Source of the DNA: Rebecca billardiae RCC1528
Lineage: Eukaryota; Haptophyta
Length of the DNA: 64,000 nucleotides
Assembly (NCBI GenBank): GCA_965240325.2
Contig: OZ251237.1
Span: 1,612,001 to 1,676,000, forward strand
Direction of reading: 5' to 3'
Every line of letters begins with the position of its first letter. Positions within the stretch are counted from its first letter, which is position 1. Positions 10,833-19,670 of this stretch are shown here, piece after piece. Under the pieces are notes generated by a model. It ran no database searches, was not told where the DNA came from, and saw only the letters and a list, made by a program, of their open reading frames with translations. A program made the position numbers and the translations under genes.

Positions 10833-12236
10833 ATGGCATTGGTGCGCGCGTGTGCCGAGGCGCGCCTCACCGACGTGCCACCCGAGCTCGTCGCGCGCAT
10901 CCTCGCCCACCTCGATGGCACGCGCGACCTCGCCGCCGCCAACGCCGCCGCGCGCCTCTTCCGCGGCGCGCCGCTCGAGCACGCGCTGCGCGAGCGCGCG
11001 CGCGCGCGTGGGCACGAGGCCGCGCTGCCGGCGACCCTGCCCGTTGGTGTGTCCACGTGGGCGGAGGAGCTGCTCGCGCGCGAGCGTGTACTCGAGCTCA
11101 CGCTCGCGCACACGCGCATTGCAGCCTCCGGTGGATCGTATCGCCACGCGTTCAGCGCGTTTGTCGACGCGGACGGCGGCGTGCACACGTGCGGCGCACC
11201 GCTGGGCCATCCCGAGCTCAGCAAGCAGACGCGCGTGCTCGTGCCGACGCGCGTGGGCTCGCTCGAGGCGGTGCGCGTGCGTGCAGTGGCTGCCGGCGAC
11301 AATCACCTGCTCGCGCTGAGTGAGGCGGGTGGTGTGTACGCGTGCGGCAGCAATGACTACGGCCAGCTGGGCGTGGGCGACAAGGCTGAGCGACGGGCGT
11401 TCGTGCAGGTGGCGGCGCTGGGTGCGGAGCTCGTCGTCGGCATCGGCGCTGGCGCGTACCACAGCTTCGCGCTCACAGCTGCGGGCGCGGCGTACAGCTG
11501 GGGCCACAACGGCTATGGCCAGCTCGGCCACGGCGACACGAAGCAGCGGCTGGAGCCGACGCGCATCGAGGCGCTGGACGGCGTGCGCGTGGGCGGCGTG
11601 GCCCCAGGCAGCCTCCACACGCTGCTGCTCTCGGCGTGCGGCGGCATGTACTCGTGCGGGTATGGTGATCACGGCCGCCTTGGGCACGGTAACGAGCGGC
11701 AGAAGCGCACGCCGCGGCGCATCGTGGTGCTTGCAGGCGTGCGCGCCGTGCACGTGAGCGCTGGCCGCTTCCACAGCCTGGTGGTGGACGCATCGGGCGG
11801 CGCGCACTCCTTCGGACATGGTAGCGGTGGCGCGCTCGGCCACGGTGACGAGGTGCGGCGCTTGGTACCCACGCGCATCGAAGCGCTGATGGGCGTGCAT
11901 GCCGTGCGCGCCAGCGCGGGCGCTTACAGCAGCGCGGTGGTGTGCGCGGACGGCAGCGTGCACACGTTTGGGCTCAACTACTACGGCCAGCTGGGGTTGG
12001 AGGACCGACTCGCTTGCACGCTGCCCGAGCGGGTGGAGGGCCTCGCGCATGCGCGCGTGCTCGACTGCTCGCTCGGTGACGAGCGAGCCCTCTACGTCAC
12101 GGTGGACGGCGGCGTGCACGCGTGCGGCATGCATTCGGGCGCGCTCGGCCTGGGCGTGGGCTTCGATGGCGCACTGCAGCCGACGCTTCAGCGCGTGGTG
12201 CAGCTGCCGCCCCTGCTGCGCTGTGGGCCGCGTTGA
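10833..12236 (+). CDS. F-box/RCC1-repeat protein, copy D
   Basis: Predicted 467 residues: F-box at about 10-55 (LTDVPPELVARILAHL), then RCC1 repeats to the end. The N-terminus MALVRACAEARLTD lacks the basic TTRARAK motif, as in copy B. Loop residues particular to this copy are GHNGYGQLG, AG-RF-H, FGHGSGGALG, AG-AY-S and FGLNYYGQLG. The last resembles copy G (FGSNYYGQLG), and YGDHGRLGHG recurs in G and H. First of three tandem plus-strand copies (D, E, F). Its 3' flank of about 475 bp is nearly identical to that of copy E. Confidence 0.88.
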   Translation: MALVRACAEARLTDVPPELVARILAHLDGTRDLAAANAAARLFRGAPLEHALRERARARGHEAALPATLPVGVSTWAEELLARERVLELTLAHTRIAASGGSYRHAFSAFVDADGGVHTCGAPLGHPELSKQTRVLVPTRVGSLEAVRVRAVAAGDNHLLALSEAGGVYACGSNDYGQLGVGDKAERRAFVQVAALGAELVVGIGAGAYHSFALTAAGAAYSWGHNGYGQLGHGDTKQRLEPTRIEALDGVRVGGVAPGSLHTLLLSACGGMYSCGYGDHGRLGHGNERQKRTPRRIVVLAGVRAVHVSAGRFHSLVVDASGGAHSFGHGSGGALGHGDEVRRLVPTRIEALMGVHAVRASAGAYSSAVVCADGSVHTFGLNYYGQLGLEDRLACTLPERVEGLAHARVLDCSLGDERALYVTVDGGVHACGMHSGALGLGVGFDGALQPTLQRVVQLPPLLRCGPR

Positions 12237-12712
12237 CCGACCATGCGGTGGCGGGCGCTCGTGTGAGTGTACGGTGTGCGCGTGCTCGCCGCCGCCTTCC
12301 GCACGCCGAATGGGCTGCGATGGGCTGCCAGACGCCAGTCACGGGGCCTGCGCCCATCGTCTCTCACTACACTGAATGTGCAGTACCTGTGCCGCGCACG
12401 CAGCCCGAGCGGACCGAGGCTGAGGCTCGTGTTCAGTCGGGTGCAGCACGGCGGTGCCGGAGCAGCCCACCCAGCAGCCGCCCGAGCTCGCGCTGCCCCA
12501 TGGCGCGGTGCGCCGGCGGGTGGCGAGAGCGATGCTAAGGCGTTCGAGCTGCGTGTGTGGGTGCCATGCATCGCTGGCACCCGGCTCGAGCCTGCGCTGC
12601 TGTGCAAGCACACCCGACACCGCGCGCGCTGGATGACTAGGCGACGATCGAGAAGTCGAGAACCGCCGCCATTATTATTGCGATGACAAGAAAAATAATG
12701 CCAGTAGCGGCT
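12237..12712. repeat. Duplicated 3' flank of RCC1 copy D
   Basis: Starts just after the copy D stop (CCGACCATGCGGTGGCGGGC) and matches 14815-15280 downstream of copy E almost base for base. It ends in the motif AAAAATAATGCCAG. The first part also resembles the flank of copy F (from 16790). It marks tandem duplication units consisting of gene plus 3' flank. Confidence 0.85.
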
Positions 12713-13318
12713 ACAGTTTACTAAGAATAAGAGACGCACACAGCTCAGGCAGGCGAGATTGACGCCCGCCAACTGTCACCGCCCATGGGCATGAAGCCGT
12801 CGCCGATGGTAGCGCCGCCGGAAAAAATCGTTCAGCCGTCCGCCTGCGAGGCCTGGATGTCGATGAGGGCTGCGGCCGCCTCGCGGCGCGCCAGCGCCCG
12901 TCGTCCTCGCCCCACCGTCGTCCACAAAACGTCGTCGTCCGAACTCGCCGACTGGGCGCCGATGCGACAGCGCGCCGACAGGATGAGGATGCCACCCGTC
13001 CCAGAAAGCCTCTGAGCCCGTCTTCGGCTCAGCGGGCTCAAAAACTTCGCAGCGAGGTTTTTGAGCTCAGTGACTATGAAATGGACTGGCAACGAATAGC
13101 TGCGGGTATTTTTCAATACCAGGGGCCTTGATGTAGGGGGCTGGGACGGGTGGAGTAGGGAATGTAGAGCCCCACTGTCGGTTGGGGAAGGTGTGTATCA
13201 AGCGGCATGACTGGGGTAGCTTATCACACAGAAGGCCTGATGGCCCTCACCGTCAGGTTCAAGGTGGTATGTGCCCCAGTGTGGCGTGTCGGCCTCAACC
13301 GGCCGGCGGCAGGGTTCT
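12713..13318. mobile_element. Probable 0.6-kb insertion between copies D and E
   Basis: The E-F junction runs directly from the shared 3' flank (GCCAGCGGCT) into AGAGAATCCATTT. The equivalent D-E junction has about 600 extra bases here. The left 45 bases, read on the minus strand, recur at 27681-27726 and end ...TTCTTAGTAAACTGTA. No terminal inverted repeats or ORF were recognised. A non-LTR 3' end or other small insertion is possible; the class is unknown. Confidence 0.5.
13045..13081. repeat. Hairpin-forming inverted repeat
   Basis: GGGCTCAAAAAC and GTTTTTGAGCTC are near-perfect inverted arms around TTCGCAGCGAG, whose edges also pair partly. It lies inside the 0.6-kb insertion. Function unknown. 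Confidence 0.5.
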
Positions 13319-13386
13319 AGAGAATCCATTTCCTGGATGTCCCTGATCGGTGCGCCCAAGCCAACGAAGCGCGCCGACGACAGCGC

Positions 13387-14814
13387 ATGGCACCGACGAC
13401 GCGTGCGCGCGCCAAGGCGCGCTCGGCAGCGGCTGCCGTGCGGCTGACCGACGTGCCGCCCGAGCTGGTCGCGCGCGTCCTCGGCCATCTCGATCACGTG
13501 CGAGACCTCGCCGCCGCCAACGCCGCCGCGCGCCTCTTCCGCGGCGCGCCGCTCGAGCACGCGCTGCGCGAGCGCGCGCGCGCGCGCGGGCACGAGGCCG
13601 CGCTGCCGGCAATCCTGCCCGTTGGCGTGTTCACGTGGGCGGAGGAGCTGCTCGCGCGCGAGCGCGTTCTCGAGCTCGCGCACGCGCACACGCGCATTGC
13701 AGCCTCCGGTGGAGTGTATCCCGACATGTTCAGCGCGTTTGTCGACGCGGACGGCGGCGTGCACACATGTGGCGCACCGCTGGGCCATCCCGAGCTCAGC
13801 AGGGAGGCGCGCGTGCTCGTGCCGACGGGCGTGAGCTCGCTCGAGTCGGTGCGCGTGGATGCAGTGGCTGCCGGCGACAAGCACCTGCTCGCGCTGAGCG
13901 AGGCGGGCGCCGTGTACGCGTGCGGCAGCAACAGCTTCGGCCAGCTGGGCGTGGGTGACAAGGCTGAGCGACGGGCATTCGTGCAGGTGGCGGCGCTGGG
14001 CGCAGAGCTCGTCGTCGGCATTTGCGCTGGCGCATTCTACAGCCTTGCGCTTACGGCCGCCGGTGCGGCGTACAGCTGGGGCTGTGACAGCTATGGCCAG
14101 CTCGGCCACGGCGACAAGGTGGACCGGCTGGAGCCAACGCGCATCGAGGCGCTGGACGGCGTGCGTGTGGGCGGCGTGGCCGCGGGCGAGGCGCACACGC
14201 TGCTGCTCTCGGCGTGCGGCGCCGTGTTCTCGTGCGGGGGTGCCAATGCCGGCCGCCTCGGCCACGGTGACGAGCAGCGGCAGCGCACGCCGCGGCGCAT
14301 CGAGGCGCTCGAAGGCGTGCGCGCCGTGCACGTGAGCGCGGGCCGCTACCACAGCCTGGTGGTGGACGCAGCGGGCGGCGTGCACTCCTTCGGAGACACG
14401 TTTGCTGGCGCGCTCGGCCACGGTGACCGGGCGCTTCGTTTGGTGCCCACGCGCATCGAAGCATTGGGCGGCATGCGTGCCGTGCGCGCCAGCGCGGGCT
14501 GTTACACCAGCGCTGTGGTGTGTGCGGACGGCAGCGTGCACGCGTTTGGGAACAACAGCTGCGGCCAGCTGGGGCTGGGGGACCGAGAGGATCGCCTGCT
14601 GCCCGAGCGGGTGGAGGGCCTGGCGCATGCGCGCGTGGTCGACTGCTCGCTCGGTGACGAGCAAGCCCTCTACGTCACGGTGGACGGCGGCGTGCACGCG
14701 TGCGGCACGCATTCGGGCGCGCTCGGCCTGGGCGTGGGCGACGACGGTGGAGCGCAGCCGACGCTTCAGCGCGTGGTGCAGCTGCCGCCCCTGCTGCGCT
14801 GTGAGCCGCGCTGA
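13387..14814 (+). CDS. F-box/RCC1-repeat protein, copy E
   Basis: Predicted 475 residues beginning MAPTTRARAKARSAAAAVRL, then F-box and RCC1 repeats. The F-box flank reads HLDHVRDLAAAN, shared only with copy F. The repeats AG-RY-H and AG-CY-T and the segment GDRALRLVPTRIEALGG are also shared with F, but other repeats differ (GCDSYGQLG; CGGANAGRLG; FGDTFAGALG; FGNNSCGQLG). The 60 bp upstream of the ATG (AGAGAATCCATTT...CAGCGC) is repeated upstream of F, so the promoter was duplicated with the gene. Confidence 0.88.
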   Translation: MAPTTRARAKARSAAAAVRLTDVPPELVARVLGHLDHVRDLAAANAAARLFRGAPLEHALRERARARGHEAALPAILPVGVFTWAEELLARERVLELAHAHTRIAASGGVYPDMFSAFVDADGGVHTCGAPLGHPELSREARVLVPTGVSSLESVRVDAVAAGDKHLLALSEAGAVYACGSNSFGQLGVGDKAERRAFVQVAALGAELVVGICAGAFYSLALTAAGAAYSWGCDSYGQLGHGDKVDRLEPTRIEALDGVRVGGVAAGEAHTLLLSACGAVFSCGGANAGRLGHGDEQRQRTPRRIEALEGVRAVHVSAGRYHSLVVDAAGGVHSFGDTFAGALGHGDRALRLVPTRIEALGGMRAVRASAGCYTSAVVCADGSVHAFGNNSCGQLGLGDREDRLLPERVEGLAHARVVDCSLGDEQALYVTVDGGVHACGTHSGALGLGVGDDGGAQPTLQRVVQLPPLLRCEPR

Positions 14815-15280
14815 CCGACCGTGCGGTGGCGGGCGCTCGTGTGAGTGTACGGTGTGCGCGTGCTCGCCGCCGCCTTCCGCACGCCGAATGGGCTGCGATG
14901 GGCTGCCAGGCGCCAGTCACGGGGCCTGCGCCCATCGTCTCTCACTACACTGAATGTGCAGTACCTGTGCCGCGCACGCAGCCCGAGCGGACCGAGGCTG
15001 AGGCTCGTGTTCAGTCGGGTGCAGCACGGCGGTGCCGGAGCAGCCCAGCCAGCAGCCGCCCGAGCTCGCGCTGCCCCATGGCGCGGTGCGCCGGCGGGTG
15101 GCGAGAGCGATGCTAAGGCGTTCGAGCTGCGTGTGTGGGTGCCATGCATCGCTGGCACCCGGCTCGAGCCTGCGCTGCTGTGCAAGCACACCCGACACCG
15201 CGCGCGCTGGATGACTTGGCCACGATCGAGAAGTCGCGAGAACCGCCGCCATTATTGCGACAAGAAAAATAATGCCAGCG
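14815..15280. repeat. Duplicated 3' flank of RCC1 copy E
   Basis: Near-identical to 12237-12712 after copy D. It runs straight into the duplicated 5' flank of copy F (from about 15285). Confidence 0.85.
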
Positions 15281-15346
15281 GCTAGAGAATCCATTTTCCT
15301 GGATGTCCCTGATCGGTGCGCCCACCAAGCGCGCCGACGACAGCGC

Positions 15347-16771
15347 ATGGCACCGACGACGCGTGCGCGCGCCAAGGCGCGCTCGGCAGCGGCTGCCGTG
15401 CGGCTGACCGACGTGCCGCCCGAGCTGGTCGCGCGCATCCTCGGCCATCTCGATCACGTGCGTGACCTCGCCGCCGCCAACGCCGCCGCGCGCCTCTTCC
15501 GCGGCGCGCCGCTCGAGCACGCGCTGCGCGAGCGCGCGCGCACGCGCGGGCACGAGGCCGCGCTGCCGGCAACCCTGCCCGTTGGCGTGTTCACGTGGGC
15601 GGAGGAGCTGCTCGCGCGCGAGCGCATTCTCGAGCTCGCACACGAGCACAAGCGCATTGCAGCCTCCGGTGGATCGTATGACGATGCGTTCAGCGCGTTT
15701 GTCGACGCGGACGGCGGCGTGCACACATGTGGCGCACCGCTGGGCCATCCCGAGCTCAGCAGGGAGGCGCGCGTGCTCGTGCCGACGGGCGTGAGCTCGC
15801 TCGAGGCGGTGCGCGTGCGTGCAGTGGCTGCCGGCCACACGCACCTGCTCGCGCTGAGCGAGGCGGGTGCCGTGTACGCGTGCGGCAGCAACGGCTACGG
15901 CCAGCTGGGCGTGGGCGACAAGGCTGAGCGACGGGCGTTCGTGCAGGTGGCGGCGCTGGGTGCGGGGCTCGTCGTCGGCATCGGCGCTGGCCTTGCCCTC
16001 AGCCTGGCGCTCACGACCGCTGGCTCGGCGTACAGCTGGGGCATCAACGATATGGGCCAGCTCGGCCACGGCGACACGGAGGACCGGCTGGAGCCGACGC
16101 GCATCGAGGCGCTGGACGGCGTGCGCGTGGGCGGCGTGGCCGCTGGCAGGTGGCACACGCTGCTGCTCTCGGCGTGCGGCGCCGTGTACTCGTGCGGGTA
16201 TGCCGATTCCGGCCGCCTTGGCCATGGTGACGAGCAGGCACAGCGCATGCCGCGGCGCATCGAGGCGCTCGAAGGCGTGCGCGCCGTGCATGTGAGCGCT
16301 GGCCGCTACCACAGCCTGGTGGTGGACGCAGCGGGCGGTGTGCACTCCTTTGGAGGCGGTGGCGTTGTGGCGCTCGGCCACGGTGACCGGGCGCTTCGTT
16401 TGGTGCCCACGCGCATCGAAGCGCTGGGCGGCATGCGTGCCGTGCGCGCCAGCGCGGGCTGTTACACCAGCGCTGTGGTGTGTGCGGACGGCAGCGTGCA
16501 CACGTTTGGGTCCAACTGCTTGGGCGAGCTGGGCCTGGGGCACCGAATGGGTCGCACGCTGCCAGAGCGTGTGGAGGGCCTCACGCATGCGTGCGTGCTC
16601 GACTGCTCACTCGGCGATAGCCACGCCCTCTACGTCACGGCGGACGGCTGCGCGCACGCATGCGGCAGACGCTCGGGCGCGCTCGGCCTGGGCGTGGGCA
16701 ACGGTGGCGGAGTGCAGCTGACGCTGCAGCGCGTGGCGCAGCTGCCGCCCCTGCGCTGTGGGCGTCGCTGA
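15347..16771 (+). CDS. F-box/RCC1-repeat protein, copy F
   Basis: Predicted 474 residues with the same N-terminus as copy E. The upstream in-frame stretch from 15272 is duplicated flank, so the ATG at 15347 is preferred. Loop residues particular to this copy: AG-HT-H, AGLALSLAL in place of the usual AG-xx-HSLAL, WGINDMGQLG, AG-RW-H, YADSGRLGHG, FGGGGVVALG and FGSNCLGELG. The second and third RCC1 units resemble those of B and H (DEQAQR...). It ends LPPLRCGRR. Probably the product of a recent E/F duplication followed by patchy sequence exchange. Confidence 0.88.
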   Translation: MAPTTRARAKARSAAAAVRLTDVPPELVARILGHLDHVRDLAAANAAARLFRGAPLEHALRERARTRGHEAALPATLPVGVFTWAEELLARERILELAHEHKRIAASGGSYDDAFSAFVDADGGVHTCGAPLGHPELSREARVLVPTGVSSLEAVRVRAVAAGHTHLLALSEAGAVYACGSNGYGQLGVGDKAERRAFVQVAALGAGLVVGIGAGLALSLALTTAGSAYSWGINDMGQLGHGDTEDRLEPTRIEALDGVRVGGVAAGRWHTLLLSACGAVYSCGYADSGRLGHGDEQAQRMPRRIEALEGVRAVHVSAGRYHSLVVDAAGGVHSFGGGGVVALGHGDRALRLVPTRIEALGGMRAVRASAGCYTSAVVCADGSVHTFGSNCLGELGLGHRMGRTLPERVEGLTHACVLDCSLGDSHALYVTADGCAHACGRRSGALGLGVGNGGGVQLTLQRVAQLPPLRCGRR

Positions 16772-17280
16772 GCGACCGGCCAGAGGTGGGTGCTGGCTGC
16801 GCAGGCTGGTGAGTGTACGGCGTGCGCGTGCTCGCCGCCGCCTTCCTCACGCCGAACGGGCTGCGATGGGCTGCCAGGCGCCGGTCACGGGGTCAAACCT
16901 GCGGCCATGACGGCCATCGTCCCTCGCTGTGCTGACTGTGCAGTCAGCAGTGCATGTGCCGCGCACGCAGCCCGAGCGGTGCGAGGATCGTGTTCAGTCG
17001 TCGGACATTGCAGCACCGAGCACGGCGGTGCCGGAGCAGCCCAGGCTGTCGCAGGCACAGATCGACTCACTAGCCGCCGCCGCTCCGCAACCGAATGCGC
17101 ATGAGGCGGCGCAGCCGCCGTCGGCCCGCACGGGCGCACGGCGGCCGGCGCGCCGGTCGTGCAATCTGACGGACACAGACGAGACAGAGACGACAGGCGG
17201 CCGCCAGACTGAATCGTCACAACGCGCGAACGAAAACACATGATGCATCATCAGCATCGTCATCTAATCATATCATCATC
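16772..17280. other. Copy F downstream region
   Basis: The first 100-150 bp (GTGAGTGTACGGCGTGCGCGTG...) are a diverged version of the flanks after copies D and E; the rest is unique. No gene recognised. It ends in a run of CATC/ATCATC next to the following element. Confidence 0.5.
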
Positions 17281-18180
17281 GGCCTGTTTTATTTCTACCA
17301 GATTCCATTTACTATGTCACGGCGACAAACCCGTGCGGACCCGCCAGTGGGAATGAGTGTCACGCCCCGTTCAGTGTACCTCTCACGGCCGATGGCGGCC
17401 CCCACGTGCGTGAGGAATGCGATTCGTGCACTCCTCGGTGACCGGTGAGTGCACGAATCCAGTTGCGGCGCTCGTCCGCCTCGTCGTCGTCGCACACGAG
17501 GTACACTGAAGAGCACGGGTCAGAAGCCAGATCTCTCTGCGCGCTCGCCGGCCCGCGTGGTGAGGCACTGGCAGGCTTGTTCTCATCATCTTGGCCAAGA
17601 CTGCAGCCTGCCAGATGCGCGATGACGCGTGTGCACGCCTTTCTGCGCGCCATGGGTGCGCGGGGCACGCACCTTGTCGTCATCTACGCCGAGGAGGCCT
17701 GAACAACCGGCCCACCAACCTGCCGTGACAACGTTCAAATGCAGGCGACAAGCTGCATGCGCAAACATCTCACGCTCGACAAGGAAGTGGCGGCGGAGCG
17801 AGTAGAGCTGGTATCGTTTGCAGTCCATCTGTCGTTCAACACTCCTGGTTCACCAACTCACACGGGCGCGACGCAGCCACGGCAGAGTGCTTGCAGCTTG
17901 CAACGCGCCCGCAACCGCGGTTTGCTGCCGCGGCGCGGCGATCGTCACACTGCCGTGCGCTGCGAGTGACCCGTCTGTGTCATGGCGAAGCACCATGGCA
18001 AGGCTTAGCAGCAAGCATTGGCATGATCTTTAGCTACAGCTCAGCGCCCTAGTACGAACATGCGCCAACGACGTGCCATCACTACTCCAATCGCGCCGGT
18101 ACCCACCACCAGCGGGCAAGCCGCCATTTTACCGCGTTGGCGAATGTCGCCGTTGGGCTCTGGTAGAAATAAAACAGGCC
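17281..18180. mobile_element. 900-bp non-autonomous DNA transposon with 22-bp terminal inverted repeats
   Basis: The left end begins GGCCTGTTTTATTTCTACCA and the right end is its exact reverse complement over 22 bases. CATC flanks both sides (17277-17280 and 18181-18184), a possible 4-bp target duplication although the left side is itself CATC-rich. No transposase is encoded; the internal ORFs are short and unrecognised. It was probably mobilised by an element elsewhere. Confidence 0.8.
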
Positions 18181-18186
18181 CATCAC

Positions 18187-18350
<164 letters not shown>

Positions 18351-18470
18351 CGACGTGGTATGCAACGGGCAGGCGTCAGAGTCAGCAAGCTGTAGCAGCA
18401 GATCGAGCAGCAGAGACAAACACCAGGATCAGCGCTCCTCGCCGTCGTCCCCCCCCCTCGTAGTCGCCCA

Positions 18471-18740
18471 TCACTCCATCGCCGAGCGGAAGCTCGACGC
18501 ACCGTCTGGCGTCGACGCGCGCGCGCCACCGCGGTGGTCGCGGTGCCACGCGTCGTCAGCCGTCGTCTCGAAGTAGTCGTCGTATGCAGCGCCCCCGCGG
18601 GCGCGTGCCCCCGGGCGCACGTGCGCCATGCGCGCGCGGGCGATGAGCATCTTGGCCTGGCCACGCAGGCAGCGCATGCCCAGCTCGCGCCGCATGGTGC
18701 CGAGCAGCGCGCGCTCGGCGGCGGGGCGCGAGGGCGCGCT
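18471..18740 (-). pseudogene. Probable 3' exon of an interrupted gene
   Basis: On the minus strand an open frame of about 90 residues runs from the edge of element Y to a TGA at 18471. It includes GTMRRELGMRCLRGQAKM and [15 protein letters not shown], which has more varied composition than chance ORFs here. Upstream it is cut by Y: the base pairs across Y (30547 onward) end, on the minus strand, in ...GCGCCTCAG, which would be a good splice acceptor. No family was recognised. It could be a downstream exon of the exostosin gene transcript or of a separate gene. Confidence 0.4.
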
Positions 18741-19165
18741 GTAGGGGGTCCATGACAGCAGCCCACTGAATTGTGATTTTCGACAACCATGCGATTTAGG
18801 TGTCTGACGAGCGTTGCGCTTGCGGAGGCACCCACAAATATGTCCCGGAACCCAGCCCAGCCGTCAGAAGCACCCAAAACCGACTCCGCGTGCCGTCGCG
18901 CGGTCGTGCGCGCACGCCAGCTGCACCACTGTGTCACATACAGATTCAGCCAAACGTCAACGACTTGTTATGGCGGCTAAATGACGGTATATATCGTCGA
19001 AATCACTTATTCATAACCGTTGCAACCCGCCCCAACAAAATTAAGGTGGACTTGCTAAATTTTAGTAGGCACGATGAGTGTGCTTAGAGGTCGGTGAAAA
19101 ACTACTCCAAGATCGAGCATGTTACCCACTTAATTAGAGACACGTACCCGCATATATGCGCTTAC

Positions 19166-19639
19166 TGATAGCGGCGTGTAAGCGCTTTGGATGCGTGTGG
19201 TGCGTGAGCTCCTGAGGCGATGCGGAACGCGAGTCCCTGACGGTGTGTCTGCACTGGGCAATGGCCGACAGACGGACACGAAAACGATGAGACGAGCTTC
19301 CAGACACAACACAGCACGCTCAGCGACTTTTGATCTCAAGTCCGGGGATTGCAACTGCAAATAACAAAGTTGATGAAATCGGTTCAGCACTTAGTCGTTG
19401 ACAAATTAACTTTGATAGTACGCGTGCAGCTTGGATTATGGATAGGAAAACTGGAAGCAGCGGACGGACATCACTAGTCGTGCAGAAATTGACGAGACAT
19501 CTCTAGGATGCTCGTCAACTGTTCAGGCTGTAGATTGGAACTCAAGGAGGGTTTGTTTATCCGGAAATCCCAGTGTGGGTCTCTTTTCCCAGTGGCTCTC
19601 AGCGTGGAAAACCCCGAACAACTCGGATAACCTCGGACA
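19166..19639 (-). repeat. Copia 3' LTR
   Basis: 474 bp. Read on the minus strand it begins TGTCCGAGGTTATCC and ends CGCCGCTATCA. By eye it is identical to the 5' LTR at 26548-27021, which means the insertion is recent. Confidence 0.95.
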
Positions 19640-19670
19640 CCCCCCCACAATCGGAAGCTTACCCTGTGAC

